Below, in pieces: positions 22,440-34,890 of a stretch of 64,000 bases of DNA (the stretch's first letter is position 1; each line of letters opens with the position of its first letter). A model generated the notes under the pieces. That model was not told the DNA's origin. It was given only the letters and a program-made list of their open reading frames with translations, and made no database searches. The stretch comes from Bretschneidera sinensis. Its lineage: Eukaryota > Streptophyta > Magnoliopsida > Brassicales > Akaniaceae. The stretch lies in NCBI GenBank assembly GCA_023935145.1, contig CM043699.1, forward strand, positions 77,103,138 through 77,167,137, in the 5' to 3' direction. The position numbers and the translations under genes are program-made.

Positions 22440-24230
22440 GTGACCATTCTTAGCCACGGTTAACACCCTGATCAATTGTAGGACAGGGGTGATGAAGATT
22501 TCCTTCGAAAATATGATAGTGGAGTTGAATATCTTTGATATAACTAAGCAACCACTGGAATTTGATGAAGTGAGAAATGTATGCTTGATAGAGGAGATTC
22601 TTGAGGAGACTGTGGATGAATCAAGCATTGAGGACCCTCTAGAGGCATGCTTCGCTCAATTTGGAGAGGATTTGGATCTAGATAAGTTGCTCGAGCAAGC
22701 AAGTGCCATTTTGGAGTCTCCTCCTCGGGAGAGCAATGAAACGGAGGAGACTGCAGCACCTGAACCCCCAAGAAAGAACTTAAGCCTATACAGGATAATC
22801 TTAAGTATAAGTTCCTAGGTCCAGCTGAGTGTTTGCTTGTGATTATTATTTCAGATTTAGGTGAGGCTCAAGAGGAGAAATTATTAGATGTTTTAAGAGA
22901 GTACAAAGAAACTATCAGCTGGGCTATAGAAGATATTAAGGGAATCAGCCCCTCATTGGTAATGCACAAGATACATTTGGAGGAGAAGGCCAAGCCATCG
23001 AGGGAGCCACAAAGATGGCTTAACCCAGCTATGCAAGAACTTGTGAGGGCAGAAGTAATTAAGCTATTAGATGCAGGGATCATTTATCCCATCTCTGATA
23101 GCAAGTGGGTGAGCCCGATTCATGTCGTGCCCAAGTGAGCTGGATTAACAGTAATGAAGAATAAGGACGACGAGTTGGTGCCAACTCATTTTTAGTCAGG
23201 GTGGAGAGTGTGTATAGACTACCGTATTATTGCTTTTTGGATGGTTATTCTGGATATAACTAGGTCCCCGTGGACCCCGAAGATCAGGAGAAGACTACTT
23301 TTACTTGTCCTTTTGGGATATTCACCTACCGTTGCATGCCCTTTGGGTTATGCAATGCACCTGCTACTTTTCAGCGGTGTATGGTCAGAATATTCTCTGA
23401 TATGGTAGAGCGGTTCTTAGAGATTTTCATGGATGACTTCTCCGTCTTCGGTTCAAAATTTGAGGAGTGCCTGCACCGTCTCACTTTGGTTTTAGTGCGG
23501 TGTAAGGAGAAGAACCTGGTGCTTAATTGGGAAAAGTGTCATTTTATGGTTAAGCGAGGTATTGTACTGGGGCATGTCGTATCTCATCAGGGGATTGAGG
23601 TAGACAAAGCGAAGGTGGACCGGATTTCCAATCTTCCACCCCCACGTATAGTGAAGGAGGTTCGATCTTTTATGGGCCATGCAGGCTTCTACAGGCGATT
23701 TATCCAGAATTTCAGCAAAATTGCCAGGCCCTTGTGCAAGTTATTACTGAAGGATGCCCCATTTGTATTTGATGATGACTGTAAGAAAGCATTTTGGGAT
23801 CTGAAGAAGATTCTGACGTCCACACCCATTATTCAGCCACCCAACTGAGGTGTGCCTTTTGAGATTATTTGTGACGCATCAAACTATACTGTTGGAGTTA
23901 TTTTGGGGCAGCGTGTTGATAAACTTCCCCATGTTATCTATTATGCAAGTCGAACTCTAAACGACGCACAACTCAATTACTCTACCACTGAGAAGGAGTT
24001 GCTAGTAGCCGTTTTTGCATTAGCCAAGTTCAGATCCTACTTGTTATGATCTAAAGTCATTATCTACTCGGACCATGCAGCATTGAAGTATCTTTTTCTC
24101 TAAAAAAAATGCTAAATCTCGTCTTATCCGATAGATCTTGCTACTTCAAGAGTTTGACATAGAGATTCAGGATAAGAAAGGTTCCAAAAATGTGGTGGCG
24201 GACCACTAGTCTAGATTGATTATAGATTTC
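22440..24230 (+). pseudogene. protease end, RT and RNase H of element B
   Basis: Resumes the protease of B after C. RT motifs are LLDAGIIYPISDSKWVSP near 23065, PFGLCNAPATF near 23340 and catalytic FMDD intact at 23426-23437. About 110 bp are missing near 23223 compared with C, removing the stretch KLN...RKDHF to the start of the LDGYSG motif. RNase H (FEIICDASNY near 23862) follows, with stops near 23849, 24047 and 24103 and frameshifts near 22780 and 24100. The deletion alone would inactivate the enzyme. Confidence 0.9.
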
Positions 24231-25599
24231 AATGAGGCCGCCACACCCATTTCTAAGACCTTTCTTGATGAGTAGTTGATGCACATTGCTCACAATCCCG
24301 CTCCATGGTTTGTTGATATAGTGAACTATCTTGTCACCAGTCAAATGCCTTTACATTGGGGGTGACAAGATAAATCAAAGTTTTTGGCCATGGTTAAACA
24401 TTTTTTCTGGGATGATCCTTACATGTTCAAGTATTGTCCCAATCAGATCATCAGAAGGTGTATTCCAGAGCATGACCAATCTAATGTCATTGCCTTTTGT
24501 CATGATCATGCTTGTGGAGGCCATTTCAGTGCTAAAAAGACCGCTGCGAAGATTTTACAGTGTGGATTCTATTGGCCTACCCTGTTCCGAGACTCTCACA
24601 CCTACTGTGTGTCTTGTGAGTGTTGTCAAAAGCTAAAAAGTCTTTCTAGGAGGAATATGATGCCCCTCAACCCTATCCTGATTGTTGAGATTTTTGACGT
24701 ATGGAGTATTGATTTTATGGGACCGTTCCCAAACTCCTTTGGCTACTTGTACATTCTAGTTGTTGTGGACTATCTATCCAAATGGGTGGAGGCCGTTGCA
24801 TGCAAGACCAATGACCACAGAGTTATGGTCTAATTTTTTAAGAACACTATCTTTGCTCGTTTTGGTACGCCTCGAGCAATCATAAGTAACGGAGGTAAGC
24901 ACTTTTGCAACCAGATTTTTGAGCAGTTGATGAAGAAGTATTTCATCACACACAAGGTTGCCACCCCGTATCACCCTCAGACGAGTGGCCAAGTGGAAAT
25001 TTTCAATCGCGAGATCAAGCAAATTTTGGAGAAGACTGTGAATCCTAGTAGAAAGGATTGGTCTCTGTGATTTACTGATGCACTATGGGCATATCAGACA
25101 GCCTTCAAGACACCAATTGGCATGTCCCCCTATCGTATTGTGTACGGAAAGGCATGTCACCTTCCGATAGAATTGGAGCATCGTGCGTATTGGGCTACTA
25201 AGCAGCCGAACTTCAATCTTTCTAAAGCTGGCTCACAAAGGAAGCTCCAACTCACTGAATTAGAGGAGCTGCAGAATGATGTATATGAGTGCGCACGGTC
25301 ATACAAGGCACAAATGAAGAAGACTTATGACCAAAAAATTTTGAGACAAGCTTTTGAGCCGGGTAAAAAAAGTTCTTCTTTACAACTCACGCCTGCATCT
25401 TTTTCCAGGCAAGCTCAAATCTCGATGGACAGGCCCATTTATTATTCGGTCAGTTTTTCCTCATGGGGCCATCGAGATTGAGGATCCAAAGAATGGTAAC
25501 ACTTTCAAGGTAAATGGACAGAGGCTAAAACCATTCTTGGAGTTGAGGAGTCCGGACATTGAGACAATATTGTTGGAGGATCCTATTTACTCATATTGA
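24231..25599 (+). pseudogene. integrase of element B
   Basis: H2C2 zinc region near 24500-24630 ([17 protein letters not shown]). First catalytic Asp in SIDFMGPF (near 24709) is intact. The second is Asn in ISNGGKHF (codon 24888-24890). The third, Glu in SGQVEIFN (codon 24996-24998), is intact, unlike A and C. Stops lie near 24831, 25068 and elsewhere, and a base insertion near 25365 shifts the frame. It ends with a stop after YSY near 25597. Confidence 0.9.
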
Positions 25600-26963
25600 A
25601 TATCGTCTACTAAGGAGAGTTTGGCTGAAGACTTTAAACTTAGTGCTCATGGGAGGCACCCCACAGCTTATCCTTTCTGTTTATCTATTATTAATACATA
25701 TTTATGATTAATGTTTGTTTCCAGTATTTTTTGTTTTCCAGTCTTTATTTTTCAGGGACAACGCGTACTTCAGTTCAAGTTTGGGGGTATGCTACGAGCC
25801 ATACTAGTCCAAATAGTTCTCCATATCTCAGGTCAGCTCTTTCCATATTATTCACACATTGGGGTCAATGTGTAATTTAAGTTTGGGGGTATAGGAGACA
25901 CATTTCACACACTTTGTCTTAATTTGTTGTTGTTTTTTTTAGTGAAGATAAATGCATGTTCATGTTCGTATGAAAATTTTGGTCGATTTGAAAAAATTGT
26001 GATGTGATTTCATTGGTGAGTTTAAAACTTTGAACACATGATCTGATGGTAGAGTTTAAACTTTAGTTACTTACTTTAGGAATTTGAGAATTCACATGTT
26101 TGAGCCAATCTAACACGTGCACATTAGCACATATTTGTGTGAGGTATGACATGTGATGTTAATGTGTATGTTTCTTATCTTAACTGGAACAGGATGACTT
26201 GTGGGATTAACACTTGGGCATAGAAAAGCTAATATATATATATATATATATAAAATAATGATCAACATCAATAAACTTTCCACTGAGTAACTGGACCTCT
26301 TGCCTCAGTAAGCAGTGAGTGTTCACGTCAAAAGGTGGGAATTTTATTCATAGTGATCATTGCGAAATTTTTCATTGAGTAACTGAACCTCTTGCCTCAG
26401 TAAGCAGTAAGTGTTCACGTCAAAAGGTGAAAATTTTGTAGCATTAAGGTCAGTTTAGTTTCGTAGCCTTTTTAACTCGAGTTAGTAAGTCCTTAGGGGT
26501 GTCTTTACACCTAATGCCCTAAAACCATCTGGTTTGGGAGTCATTGACTCAACACTCGTTACATGGGTCGATTAGAAAGCTTAAGGGAACTAAACATAGC
26601 AGAGCCTTATTAAAAATAAAATAAAACTATGCCATCTTTGTTCATTCCGATGAGAAATTCTGTGAATCTTGAGATGTAGAAACATTGTACATTGATCTTA
26701 TTTGGAAACCTCATCAGTATATGCTAATTCACTTTACATTGATTCAAGCTTGTGATGTCTTAGCATGCCTCTTGTAAGTAATTAGGTTTTAAATTCTTAT
26801 TCATTGTGAAGATGGGTTAGATTTTTTAAGCTTGCTGATGAACGAATTTCATGATTTTGAGTGCTCCTTAAATTTTTAGATACCATGAGTATTGAACTTA
26901 TCTTTATGTTCTTTGTTTTTCATTTAGTTTTTTATTTTGTTTTGCTAAGGGACTAGCAAAATA
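25600..26963 (+). other. 3' noncoding region of element B
   Basis: No gene is seen. Extra purine tracts are at 25777-25790 and 25879-25898. There is a TA dinucleotide run at 26231-26252 and the 92 bp duplication at about 26255-26435. Otherwise AT-rich and collinear with A. Confidence 0.75.
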
Positions 26964-26979
26964 TAAGTTTGGGGGTATT
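26964..26979 (+). promoter_or_regulatory. Polypurine tract of element B
   Basis: TAAGTTTGGGGGTATT directly before the 3' LTR; same core as in A and C. Confidence 0.85.
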
Positions 26980-28027
26980 TGATGAGTCTTAAATATTGCA
27001 AAATCTTCAAGAGCAAAATCTGTGCTCGAGCGCATGGTCAACATCCCACATTGAAACCTTTGCAGTGCCGTGCACATGCGATCGTGCGCACAAGATATGC
27101 GATCGAGCGCACATGCGATCAATCGCAATAATCACCGATCGAGCGCACTCAAATAGTATCCCACATCGAATCTGCAACCCATTGTGCTCCAGGACTCCCC
27201 CTATAAAAGAACCATCTCACTTCATCTTTCAGTGTGCAATTCTTGGTTCCATTTGGTGTAATCCAGTGGACGTCTGCTAGCATTCTGGTGGATCCCGAAG
27301 GCTTTTGCTACCACAAGGGGAAGCGCCGCCCAACAACGAGTGGAATTTCTCCCATGTATAGTAATTTATTTCTTTTTATTTAGTTTTAAAGTTTAATGTT
27401 TAGCACTTATATTATGAACTTTAGTTTCATAATTATGAGAGGCTAAAATCTTCAGCTAAGGTTGAAGATGAAGCCTTTCCTTTGTTTAGCATTATATTTT
27501 TAGATTTGCGCATAACAATTCTGATGTTTTTAGTATAAATGTTATGTTCAATTATTTGAGTAGATCTTATGATTGATTGCTTTAAATTGTTAAATTGGAT
27601 ATTCCTTGTGTTTCATCTGATGGATACATCGAATCATTTTCGATTAAATTGGATTTCCTTTGTGATTTGTTAAAAGCAGATACATTGGATGCTTTTGGTT
27701 TGATTGGGATATTCGTTGTTTTTTGTTTAAAGTTGGATTCATGGACTTTTTTGATTACTTTTATAGAACATAAAAATATATGCTTTACTTTGGTGGGGTG
27801 GATTCAGAAACCTTAGTTTATATATCATTTGCTTTAAAAACAATTTGGTTTAAGTTTAGATTTCTTTTGCAAAAATACAATTCAAAAACTTGGAACTAGA
27901 TTAAAATAGGCTTAGTTTAGATAAAAATATTTTCATAACGCAATTCTCTGTGGATTCGACCTCGCACTTGCACAACACTATATTGCAAACAGCTCGTGCG
28001 CTTGTGAGTAATTTAAAACTCACAACA
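26980..28027 (+). repeat. 3' LTR of element B
   Basis: Starts TGATGAGTCTTAAATATTGC and ends ACTCACAACA, 1048 bp. About 200 bp of U3 present in the 5' LTR are missing after the first 20 bases. The remaining GATCGAG cluster is at 27010-27150 and the TATA box at 27202-27209. Confidence 0.94.
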
Positions 28028-28740
28028 TTCTACAAAAGTTATTTTGCTTATTTGGAGGATAAAATTCGAAAAAAGTTAAGTATGTGGAAGGCTCGTTTTC
28101 TATCAGTGGGAGGTATGCTTACTCTTCTAAAAGGTGTTTTATGTTCTATTCCGATCCACATTTTGGCTATCATTGCATTACCGGTTGTTTTTCTCAAATC
28201 CTTAGAAAACATGTTTGCTGCTTTCTTCTAGAATTATGTTGATCAAATGAAGAGGCACTGAGTTGCTTAGGTAAAGATTTGTAAACCTTTTGATGAGGTG
28301 GGTTTGGGTATTCACCATATTAAGGAGGTTCATGATTCTCTACAGGAAAAAATGGCTTGGAATTTTATTCGTGACACATCTTTATAGGCAAATTTTATAA
28401 GGGAGAAGCATGGTGATCTGAGCTTGGATTCAGGTTCACCTTGGTATTGTTCCAGAGGTTAGAAAATTTTACTTCCTAATATTCATAAGGTTATTCAAAA
28501 CTCAACTTGGGTGGTCGGTAAGGGAGACCTTAATTTTTGGTCGAAAAGATGCCATCACTTATCTTTGCCAGAAACAGATTTTCTATTTTCTAATGACTCG
28601 GTACGGACGTACTTTGAATCCGAGTAAGATGTCTGGGTTGAGGAATGATTTCTTGGAAATTTATGGTGTTGCTTCTGAAATTCGATTAAATTTGAAGAAA
28701 GATATTTTAGTTTGGGATCACTTGGGGTAAGTTCAAAGGA
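28028..28740 (+). pseudogene. LINE reverse transcriptase, 3' piece
   Basis: Continues the LINE cut at 8992. The region after the RT palm reads YFAYLEDKIRKKLSMWKARF then LSVGGMLTLLKGVL (28035-28140), typical of plant L1 elements. A degraded zf-RVT-like segment follows (STWVVGKGDLNFW near 28505). Stops are frequent. No clear poly(A) end is visible; the LINE fades into AT-rich DNA after about 28740. Confidence 0.85.
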
Positions 28741-29902
28741 ATATTGGGAGTTGATCAAAGTCAACGGGAATTGCATTGGATGGAGATATAAATTTACATT
28801 GAGAGAAATAAAAGAAGACAAAGTATGCAAACCCATTTAAAATTTAATAACAAAAAATAATACTATGAATTTAACCAATTGTAAGGTCTAGGTCCAACAG
28901 TCATCCACTTATACAATCAAATTTCATAAATAAATAAATAACAACAATTATATTCTAGTTATGTCTATTATTTCTTTGATTGCAATCCTAATCTCATTAG
29001 ATTTTTAGAAATTTTCTTAATCCTACTCCAAATACTACTAAAATTCCTTGTTCATTAGAATTCTCAATCCAAAGGTGATAAGGATTTTGGAGCTTTGATT
29101 CCCAATCAAACTTCAATTTCTTAAACATTATTCCAAAATTAAAAAATATATATATATTAATTAACAAAAATGTATTTTTTAAAATAAAAAATTATTTATT
29201 TAATTGAATAAAATTGAGATTTCGAATTCCAAGTCAAAACTAATTTGGAATCTAAAAAACGTGTAAGAATAGTGAATTTCAGAAAGAAAAAAAATTGTTT
29301 TTTGTTAATTTGAACACTATCTAATTTTTTATACATCGCTTAAAAAACACTCCAAATTTTGAAATATTATCTATAGAATTCATATCTTTCCAAAACTTCT
29401 AAAAATGCTAAAAATCAATTTAAAACAAGTGAATAATGTCCGTTTGAAATTCAATCAAAAAATTTGTCTGTCAAAGTCGACTCTCTAGCTCTGGGAGTCG
29501 ACTCTCAGGTTCATTTGATATTTTTTACATTTCTCCTCCATGGATTCGACTCATCAGCCCGAGAGTTTACTTTTAGAATGTACTCTGTAGATTTTCACAT
29601 GTTTTATGCGCTTCTTCTTCCCCAAACTTGATTCAATTATATCCAAAATCAAATTTGACCATCCAAATTGAATCTAATCAATTTTTATTGATTTAAAATG
29701 TTTTAGAAATTAATCTACAACAAATTATCATCACGTGACAAAAATCAAGTCGATAACTCTTTCTTGAATTTTCTTGACCTAGGTTTCGTAAACACTAATT
29801 TCATTAGTTAGATTCTTCAATTTGCAATCATAAGAATTTTAAGATCAAATCTACCAAGCCACAATAATAGAATTAACAATCATTATAATAATTCATAAGG
29901 TT
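28741..29902. other. AT-rich DNA without a recognisable gene
   Basis: No supported coding sequence. A CpG-containing patch near 29475-29560 repeats GTCGACTC and the inverse GAGTCGAC. It could be the interior of an LTR element on the minus strand whose primer site is at 29903, but no gag or pol motif is visible. Confidence 0.4.
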
Positions 29903-29915
29903 GGCTCTGATACCG
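29903..29915 (-). promoter_or_regulatory. Possible tRNA-iMet primer binding site
   Basis: Minus strand GGTATCAGAGCC, the usual primer site of plant copia and some other elements, with a TG six bases beyond. This suggests the 5' LTR of a minus-strand element starting at about 29921. No second LTR or coding region supports it. Confidence 0.4.
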
Positions 29916-30639
29916 CTATTTGTCTACTGGTATAGATACGCATCGAAAATTTAAAAAAAAAAATTCTTTACCAATGAACTTGATCCCATGAATTTCTTTA
30001 TGAATCTATTGGAATGATAATCTATCTCCACACTAGGTTAGAGACTTATACATTTGTTAAGATTCCAGTTGAGAATTCATTGTAGAGGTCATGAGCCGTT
30101 CAAGCGTTCGACCTTCAAGTGTATCCACTAGACAAAACAAGAATAAGGATCTCATTTTTGGGGATGTTGAACACCGCGCGAATAAGAGGACTAGGGTTGA
30201 CCGAAAATTCCTTGAGTACTAGCTCTAAAAAATTTGACTCTTGAGGGAGAGGGAGAGAGTCTAAAATTTGATTTTAGTCTCACAACAATTGTGTTAGAGT
30301 TTCTATCAGATAGAACCTTTATATAAAGCCTTTACTCCTAAAATCTCTAGGATTTCTAGAACTGCAATTAAACCCCTAGTTTAATTAATTTTTAGAAATC
30401 TCTTTATTAGCCGATTAGTTTTATTTAATCTTGCAATTGCCCAATTGTGTGTGACTCCTTAGGTTCAATATTTTGTTGGTAGTATGTCATAACTTTTGCG
30501 TAACAATTGAATCCTATCTAATTAATTAAAACTCTTTTAGTCCCTTCGATTTATCCCTTACAATATGCTTATATCACGATTTGAGTGGTGATCGCAAGGT
30601 ACTATTTCATATTCACACCATCAAAACATCTCATTTTCA
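29916..30639. other. LTR-like or unclassified DNA
   Basis: If the primer site at 29903 is real, this would be an LTR. It has a palindromic TATA-like CTTTATATAAAG near 30318 and GAGGGAGAGGGAGAGAG near 30243. No far LTR boundary could be placed and no gene is seen. Confidence 0.3.
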
Positions 30640-31180
30640 AATCTTGGTTCAAGTATCGGTATCCTTAGTGAAGGTTGAATCAGTCTAATCTGACTATCAG
30701 TATCCTAAGTGGAGGTAGGACTGAAATTTCCCCTTTTTTTGCCTAAGTATCAGTATCCTTGATGGAGGTTGGACAAAACAATCATGGTTCAAGTTTTGGT
30801 ATCCTTAATGGAGGTTAAACCAATCTAGTTCGAGAATCAATATGCTCTAGTGAAGGCCATACTCTGTTTTCTTGTTTTTATAAGTATTAGTATCTCAGTG
30901 GAGGTTGGATAAAATTCCAAATTTCCAAATCTTGGTTCAAGTATCGGTATCTCTAGTGGAGCTTGAACTAATATAGTCTGAGTATCTGTATCCCCAAGTG
31001 GAGGTTGAACTATAATATCCTGTTTTGTTCAAGTATTGGTATCTTTGAGTGGAAGTTGGATAAAACTTTATAATTCCCAAACTTGGTTAAAGTATCGGTA
31101 TCCCTAGAGGATGTTGAACAAATCCAATTTGAGTATAGATATCCTGAGTGGTGGTCAAATTGCATCACATCCCCAATGGA
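30640..31180 (+). repeat. Degenerate tandem repeat, about 11 copies
   Basis: The core AAGTATCGGTATCC followed by TAGTGGAGGTTGGA recurs with changes near 30651, 30696, 30744, 30790, 30835, 30882, 30939, 30981, 31024, 31090 and 31131. Spacing varies from about 42 to 66 bp. Copies alternate between two types of linker, so the original unit may have been a dimer of roughly 95-100 bp. No open reading frame spans the array. Between 31180 and the copia element the DNA is unremarkable. Confidence 0.8.
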
Positions 31181-31326
31181 GTTTAGGCTAAAGATAGGAT
31201 AGGAATCCCTAGTGATGTTTTAGCCCTCAAAGATGGTAGCTTTCAATCAAATGACGGACGCCAGCTCTGTCACCCCAGGTGCGAACAACATTCATGTGTG
31301 TTCCCACGACACATTTTTTTCTCAAC

Positions 31327-32179
31327 TGTTAGTGTTTGTCTAAGGTTTAAACAAGGAAAAATCATCATCAAGTGCACACCAATGTGCATCACGGCCTGGC
31401 TCTTCCAAGGTGTGATGCCCAGCAAGGGAGAAGGCCTGGAGGAGGTGTGTGCCACTGCTCAGCCTCCCCCAGGCTGCGGCACCCATAATGGATGCAACAT
31501 GGTGAAGTTTCAGCACACTCCAGGCCATGACATGCCCTGTTCTAGGCCGCAACATGAAGGCACACTGATGCCTTTTGGTTCAGCCTTTTGTTAAGTGCAT
31601 GAGGCATGTTCAAAACACATAGGATCACTTAGAATTGATCGAGGGCTAAGGTTGACTGGTCCTCAAGATCTAAGGGTGGATATTGATCCTCAAGATGGGT
31701 CAAGAAGATGGTGCACTATATAAAGGGTCACCTAGCTTCAAAGAGACATAACTTGTGATTGAAAGTGAGATAAATTGTAAGAGTACAAAGACACAAAACA
31801 AGAGAGACTCATTGTAAAGGCTGGTTGTTTAGAAAGAAAGAGTAGAATAGAAAGGGGATTCAAGGGCTTGTAAGCGAAATTTTCTTAGGAAAATTCCAGG
31901 GTTAGTTCTTATCACTTTCTTTTACTTCTTCTTCTTTGGTTCTTCAAGAACTTGAGTTTCTTGGAGAGGGTTGTTGCATTTGTAAAGAACCATTGATTTA
32001 GTGCAGAGAGTTCAGAGGAACTCATGGGGACGTAGGTTATTGCTGAACCTCGAAAACAATTGTTGTGTCCTTTCCTTTCTTTGATTTCTGTTTCTGTTTT
32101 CGATTCACCTTTATAAGTCATTCTAGACTTGGGTGTTTGGAAGATCACCACCTGGGCATCTCCAAGGTGATTTTCAACA
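31327..32179 (+). repeat. 5' LTR of copia element
   Basis: TGTTAGTGTTTGTCTAAGG to GATTTTCAACA. TATA box TATATAAAG at 31717-31725. A GC-richer block at 31375-31590 contains a 98-codon open stretch with no known motif, also present in altered form in the other LTR. Confidence 0.95.
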
Positions 32180-32180
32180 G

Positions 32181-32193
32181 TGGTATCAGAGCC
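32181..32193 (+). promoter_or_regulatory. Primer binding site, tRNA-iMet
   Basis: TGGTATCAGAGCC, one base after the LTR. This is the standard initiator-methionine tRNA primer site of plant copia elements. Confidence 0.92.
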
Positions 32194-32433
32194 GGAGGAG
32201 CTTTGGACAGCGGGTATCGGATCTGGAACATAAGGTGACGGAGTCAAGACTCCAAGAATCAAAGATCAACTTCTTGGGTGATTCAAGAACAGAGTAAAGA
32301 TCAAGATCAGATCGTGTTCTTGAGGGTGATTCAAGAACGGTATTGAGATCAATCTTCGATCATGTTCTTGAGGTTTAGAAGAAGTTGGAAAGCAATTATA
32401 GGTGTTGCATAAATCTGGGATTTTCTCTGCAAG

Positions 32434-33300
32434 ATGGCTTCAAATTTCATTGTTGAGAAGTTTGAGGGAAAGGGAGACTTTGCCCTTTGGAAGTGGAAGA
32501 TCAAGGTTGTTCTTATGCAACAGAAGGTGCACTTGGCTATTGGAGAAGATGATGCTTTTCCAGCAATTATCATGGAGGACCAGTGGATTGAGATGAAGAA
32601 GATGGCATACAACACCATTTTCTTGCATATGTCGGATAGTGTCACAAGGGAGGGCGGAAACTCGGAAGATCCTGCTGTCATATGGAAGAAACTAGATGAG
32701 TTATTTCTTACCAAAACTCTTCCTAATAGAATTTATCTTCTTAAAAGAATCTTTTACTTTTAAAATGGATCCTAATAAAGAGTTGCAAGATAATCTTGAT
32801 GTATTTAACAAACTAGTTCAAGATTTGGCTAGTTATAGTATAAAGTTCCTGGATGAACAATTGGCTGTTATTTTGTTAAATTCTCTTCCTGATTGTTTTG
32901 AAAGTTTAATTAATGCAATTGAATATGGAAGAGATACACTAACCAAGGAAATCGTGATTAATACTATAAAGGCTCATGATTTCAAAGCCAAAATGAGGGA
33001 AGCATCAAGTGGAGAAGGGTTGTTCATTAGAGGAAGGCCAGCAACTTAGAATGGCAGTAGCATCCATGGCAACTAGCAGGAGAAATCAAGAGGTAGAGGG
33101 CAGAGCCATGGGAGATCGTATTCCAAATCGAAGTTTAGAGGGAAGTGATGCTTTTACTACAATAAAGAGGATCACTTCAAGAAAGATTGCAAGAAGAAGA
33201 TGTGGGATGAGAGAGGAGGAAGCCATACCAAGAATGGAGAGGCTTCGGTTGCCAAGGGAAAACAGCAAGATGATGTTCTTGATGTGTGCTCAAATGTGAG
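32434..33300 (+). pseudogene. copia gag
   Basis: The start is the Met at 32434 (MASNFIVEKFEGKGDFALWK), 255 bases after the LTR. The copia gag N-terminus is followed by a one-base shift near 32745 into FKMDPNKELQDNLD and on to a stop at 33047-33049. The zinc knuckle lies in a third frame at 33149-33190 and reads CFYYNKEDHFKKDC; the second cysteine is Tyr (codon 33158-33160). Gag would package the element RNA; it is broken here. Confidence 0.88.
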
Positions 33301-34890
33301 CAGGAAGTAAGGCAGCCAGAAATGGATTTTGGATACTAGGTGCACTTATCACATGTGCCCTCACAAGGATTGGTTCAAGAATTTCAAGGAAATCAATGAT
33401 GGAAGGGTTTTCTTGGGGAATGACACTTCTTACCAAGTGAGGGGGATAGGAGACATCCAGTTGAGGATGTTTGATGGAGTCACAACGGAATGTGAGGTAT
33501 CTTTCGGATTTGAAGAGGAATTTGATCTCATTGAGGCAGCTGGATTCCATGGGGTATTCATACAAAGCAAAGGGAGGAAAGATCAAGGTGACAAAGGGAT
33601 CTTTGATAGTGATCAAAGCAGCAATAAAAGATGGACTCTATGAGATAATCAGAGAGACAGAAATCAAGGATCAAGTAGCAACCTTGATGGCTGAGATGGA
33701 TAAGGCAGCCCTTTGGCACACTCGCTAAGGACATATGAGCGAAAAGGTCCTGCAAGTTCTTAGCAAGAATGGTCTACTTGGTGGTGATAAAGTAGAGAAA
33801 TTGGATTTCTGCGAGTGTTGCATTCTTGGGAAGCAACACCGAGTCAGCTTCAACACCGAAGTGCACAAGTCTAAGGGCATTCTTGACTACATTCATTCAG
33901 ACCTTTGGGGACCAGCAAGAACACCAACACAGGGAGGTAACTTTTACTTTCTGTCTTTAATTGATGATTATTCAAGAAAGGTTTGGGTTTATTTGCTTAA
34001 AAATAAATCAGATGCTTTGAATAAATTTGTGGTGTGGAAAAAGTTGTTGGAGACTCAAACAGGTAGGGTAGTTAAGGCTTTACGAACCGATAATGGCTTA
34101 GAATTTTGCAATAAGGATTTTGATAAATTCTGTGAGTTAAATGGCATTCTAAGATATAGAACGGTTGTAAAAACACCTCAGCAAAATAGAGTTGCTGAGA
34201 GGATGAATAGAACCTTTATGGAAAAGGTTAGGTGCATGTTAATTGGGTCCGGTTTACCAAAATATTTTTGGGGGGAAGCTGTGTCTACTGCTGCATACTT
34301 GGTAAATAGATCACCCTTTAGAGCTTTAGAACTTAAGACTCCCATGGAGATGTGAAGTGGAAAACCCCCTGAGTTGAGCAACCTTAGGACTTTTGGGTGT
34401 GCTGCATTTGCACATCAAAAGGATGATAAACTTAACCCAAGGTCTAGAAAATGTGTATTTCTAGGGTATGGTGATGGGGTTAAGGGGTATAGGTTGTGGT
34501 CCTTAGAACCAAAAGGAATGAAACTCATAATAAGTAGGGATGTTATTTTTAATGAATTGTTATTTCCCTATTTGGAGAAGACTAACCCAGCAGAGGCTAG
34601 TGAGCAAACCAGTCCAGAATTTTTGGAGCATCGCATCAAGGAAAATTCAGTTCAGGTAGAGCAAGGAAGGCAAGAGAGTTCAGACTAGGTAGAGCCCATT
34701 AATGAAGGCCATGCCCAGGATACTTAAGAGGAGGCTGAACTAGAAGAGGTTGATGCACCAAGTCAGAATGACTACCAACTCACAAGGGACCGAGAAATGA
34801 GGGTGGTTAGACCATCTTTGAGATATAGGTTTGCGGATGCTAATGTAGCAGCTCCTTGGACAAAAGGAGAGATTAAACCATAAACTTACA
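33301..34890 (+). pseudogene. copia protease and integrase
   Basis: The protease active site reads LDTRCTYHMC (DTR at 33332-33340) instead of LDSG; the catalytic Asp stays but the Gly is Arg. The frame shifts near 33480. The pre-integrase zinc region (LWHTR, stop, GHMSE, then CECCILGKQH) spans 33710-33840. The integrase core has Asp in IHSDLWGPA (near 33895), Asp in RTDNGLEF (near 34088) and Glu in VAERMNRT (near 34198), so the D,D,E set is intact. Stops lie at 33726-33728, 34353-34355, 34686-34688, 34725-34727 and 34881-34883. The linker to RT reaches about 34890. Confidence 0.9.

Larger units (their letters stand above)
8993..28027 (+). mobile_element. Gypsy element B, Athila-like, split by element C
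   Basis: Full-length LTR retrotransposon with both LTRs, primer binding site, gag, protease, RT, RNase H, integrase, a 1.4 kb 3' noncoding region and purine tract. Its own length is about 9.4 kb (8993-12834 plus 22445-28027) once C is taken out. Target duplication TTCTA at both ends. It sits in a LINE reverse transcriptase gene. The LTRs differ by several percent by eye and by a deletion of about 200 bp, so this is not a recent insertion. Confidence 0.95.

Noticed and set aside
29475..29560. GTCGACTC inverted repeats as a regulatory hairpin
   Set aside because: The stem is short and isolated, with no gene next to it; it is noted only as part of the motif-cluster finding.
31298..31594. 98-codon open frame in the 5' LTR of the copia element
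   Set aside because: It starts outside the LTR, has no motif, and its counterpart in the 3' LTR (36590-36802) starts elsewhere. GC-rich LTR DNA gives open frames by chance.
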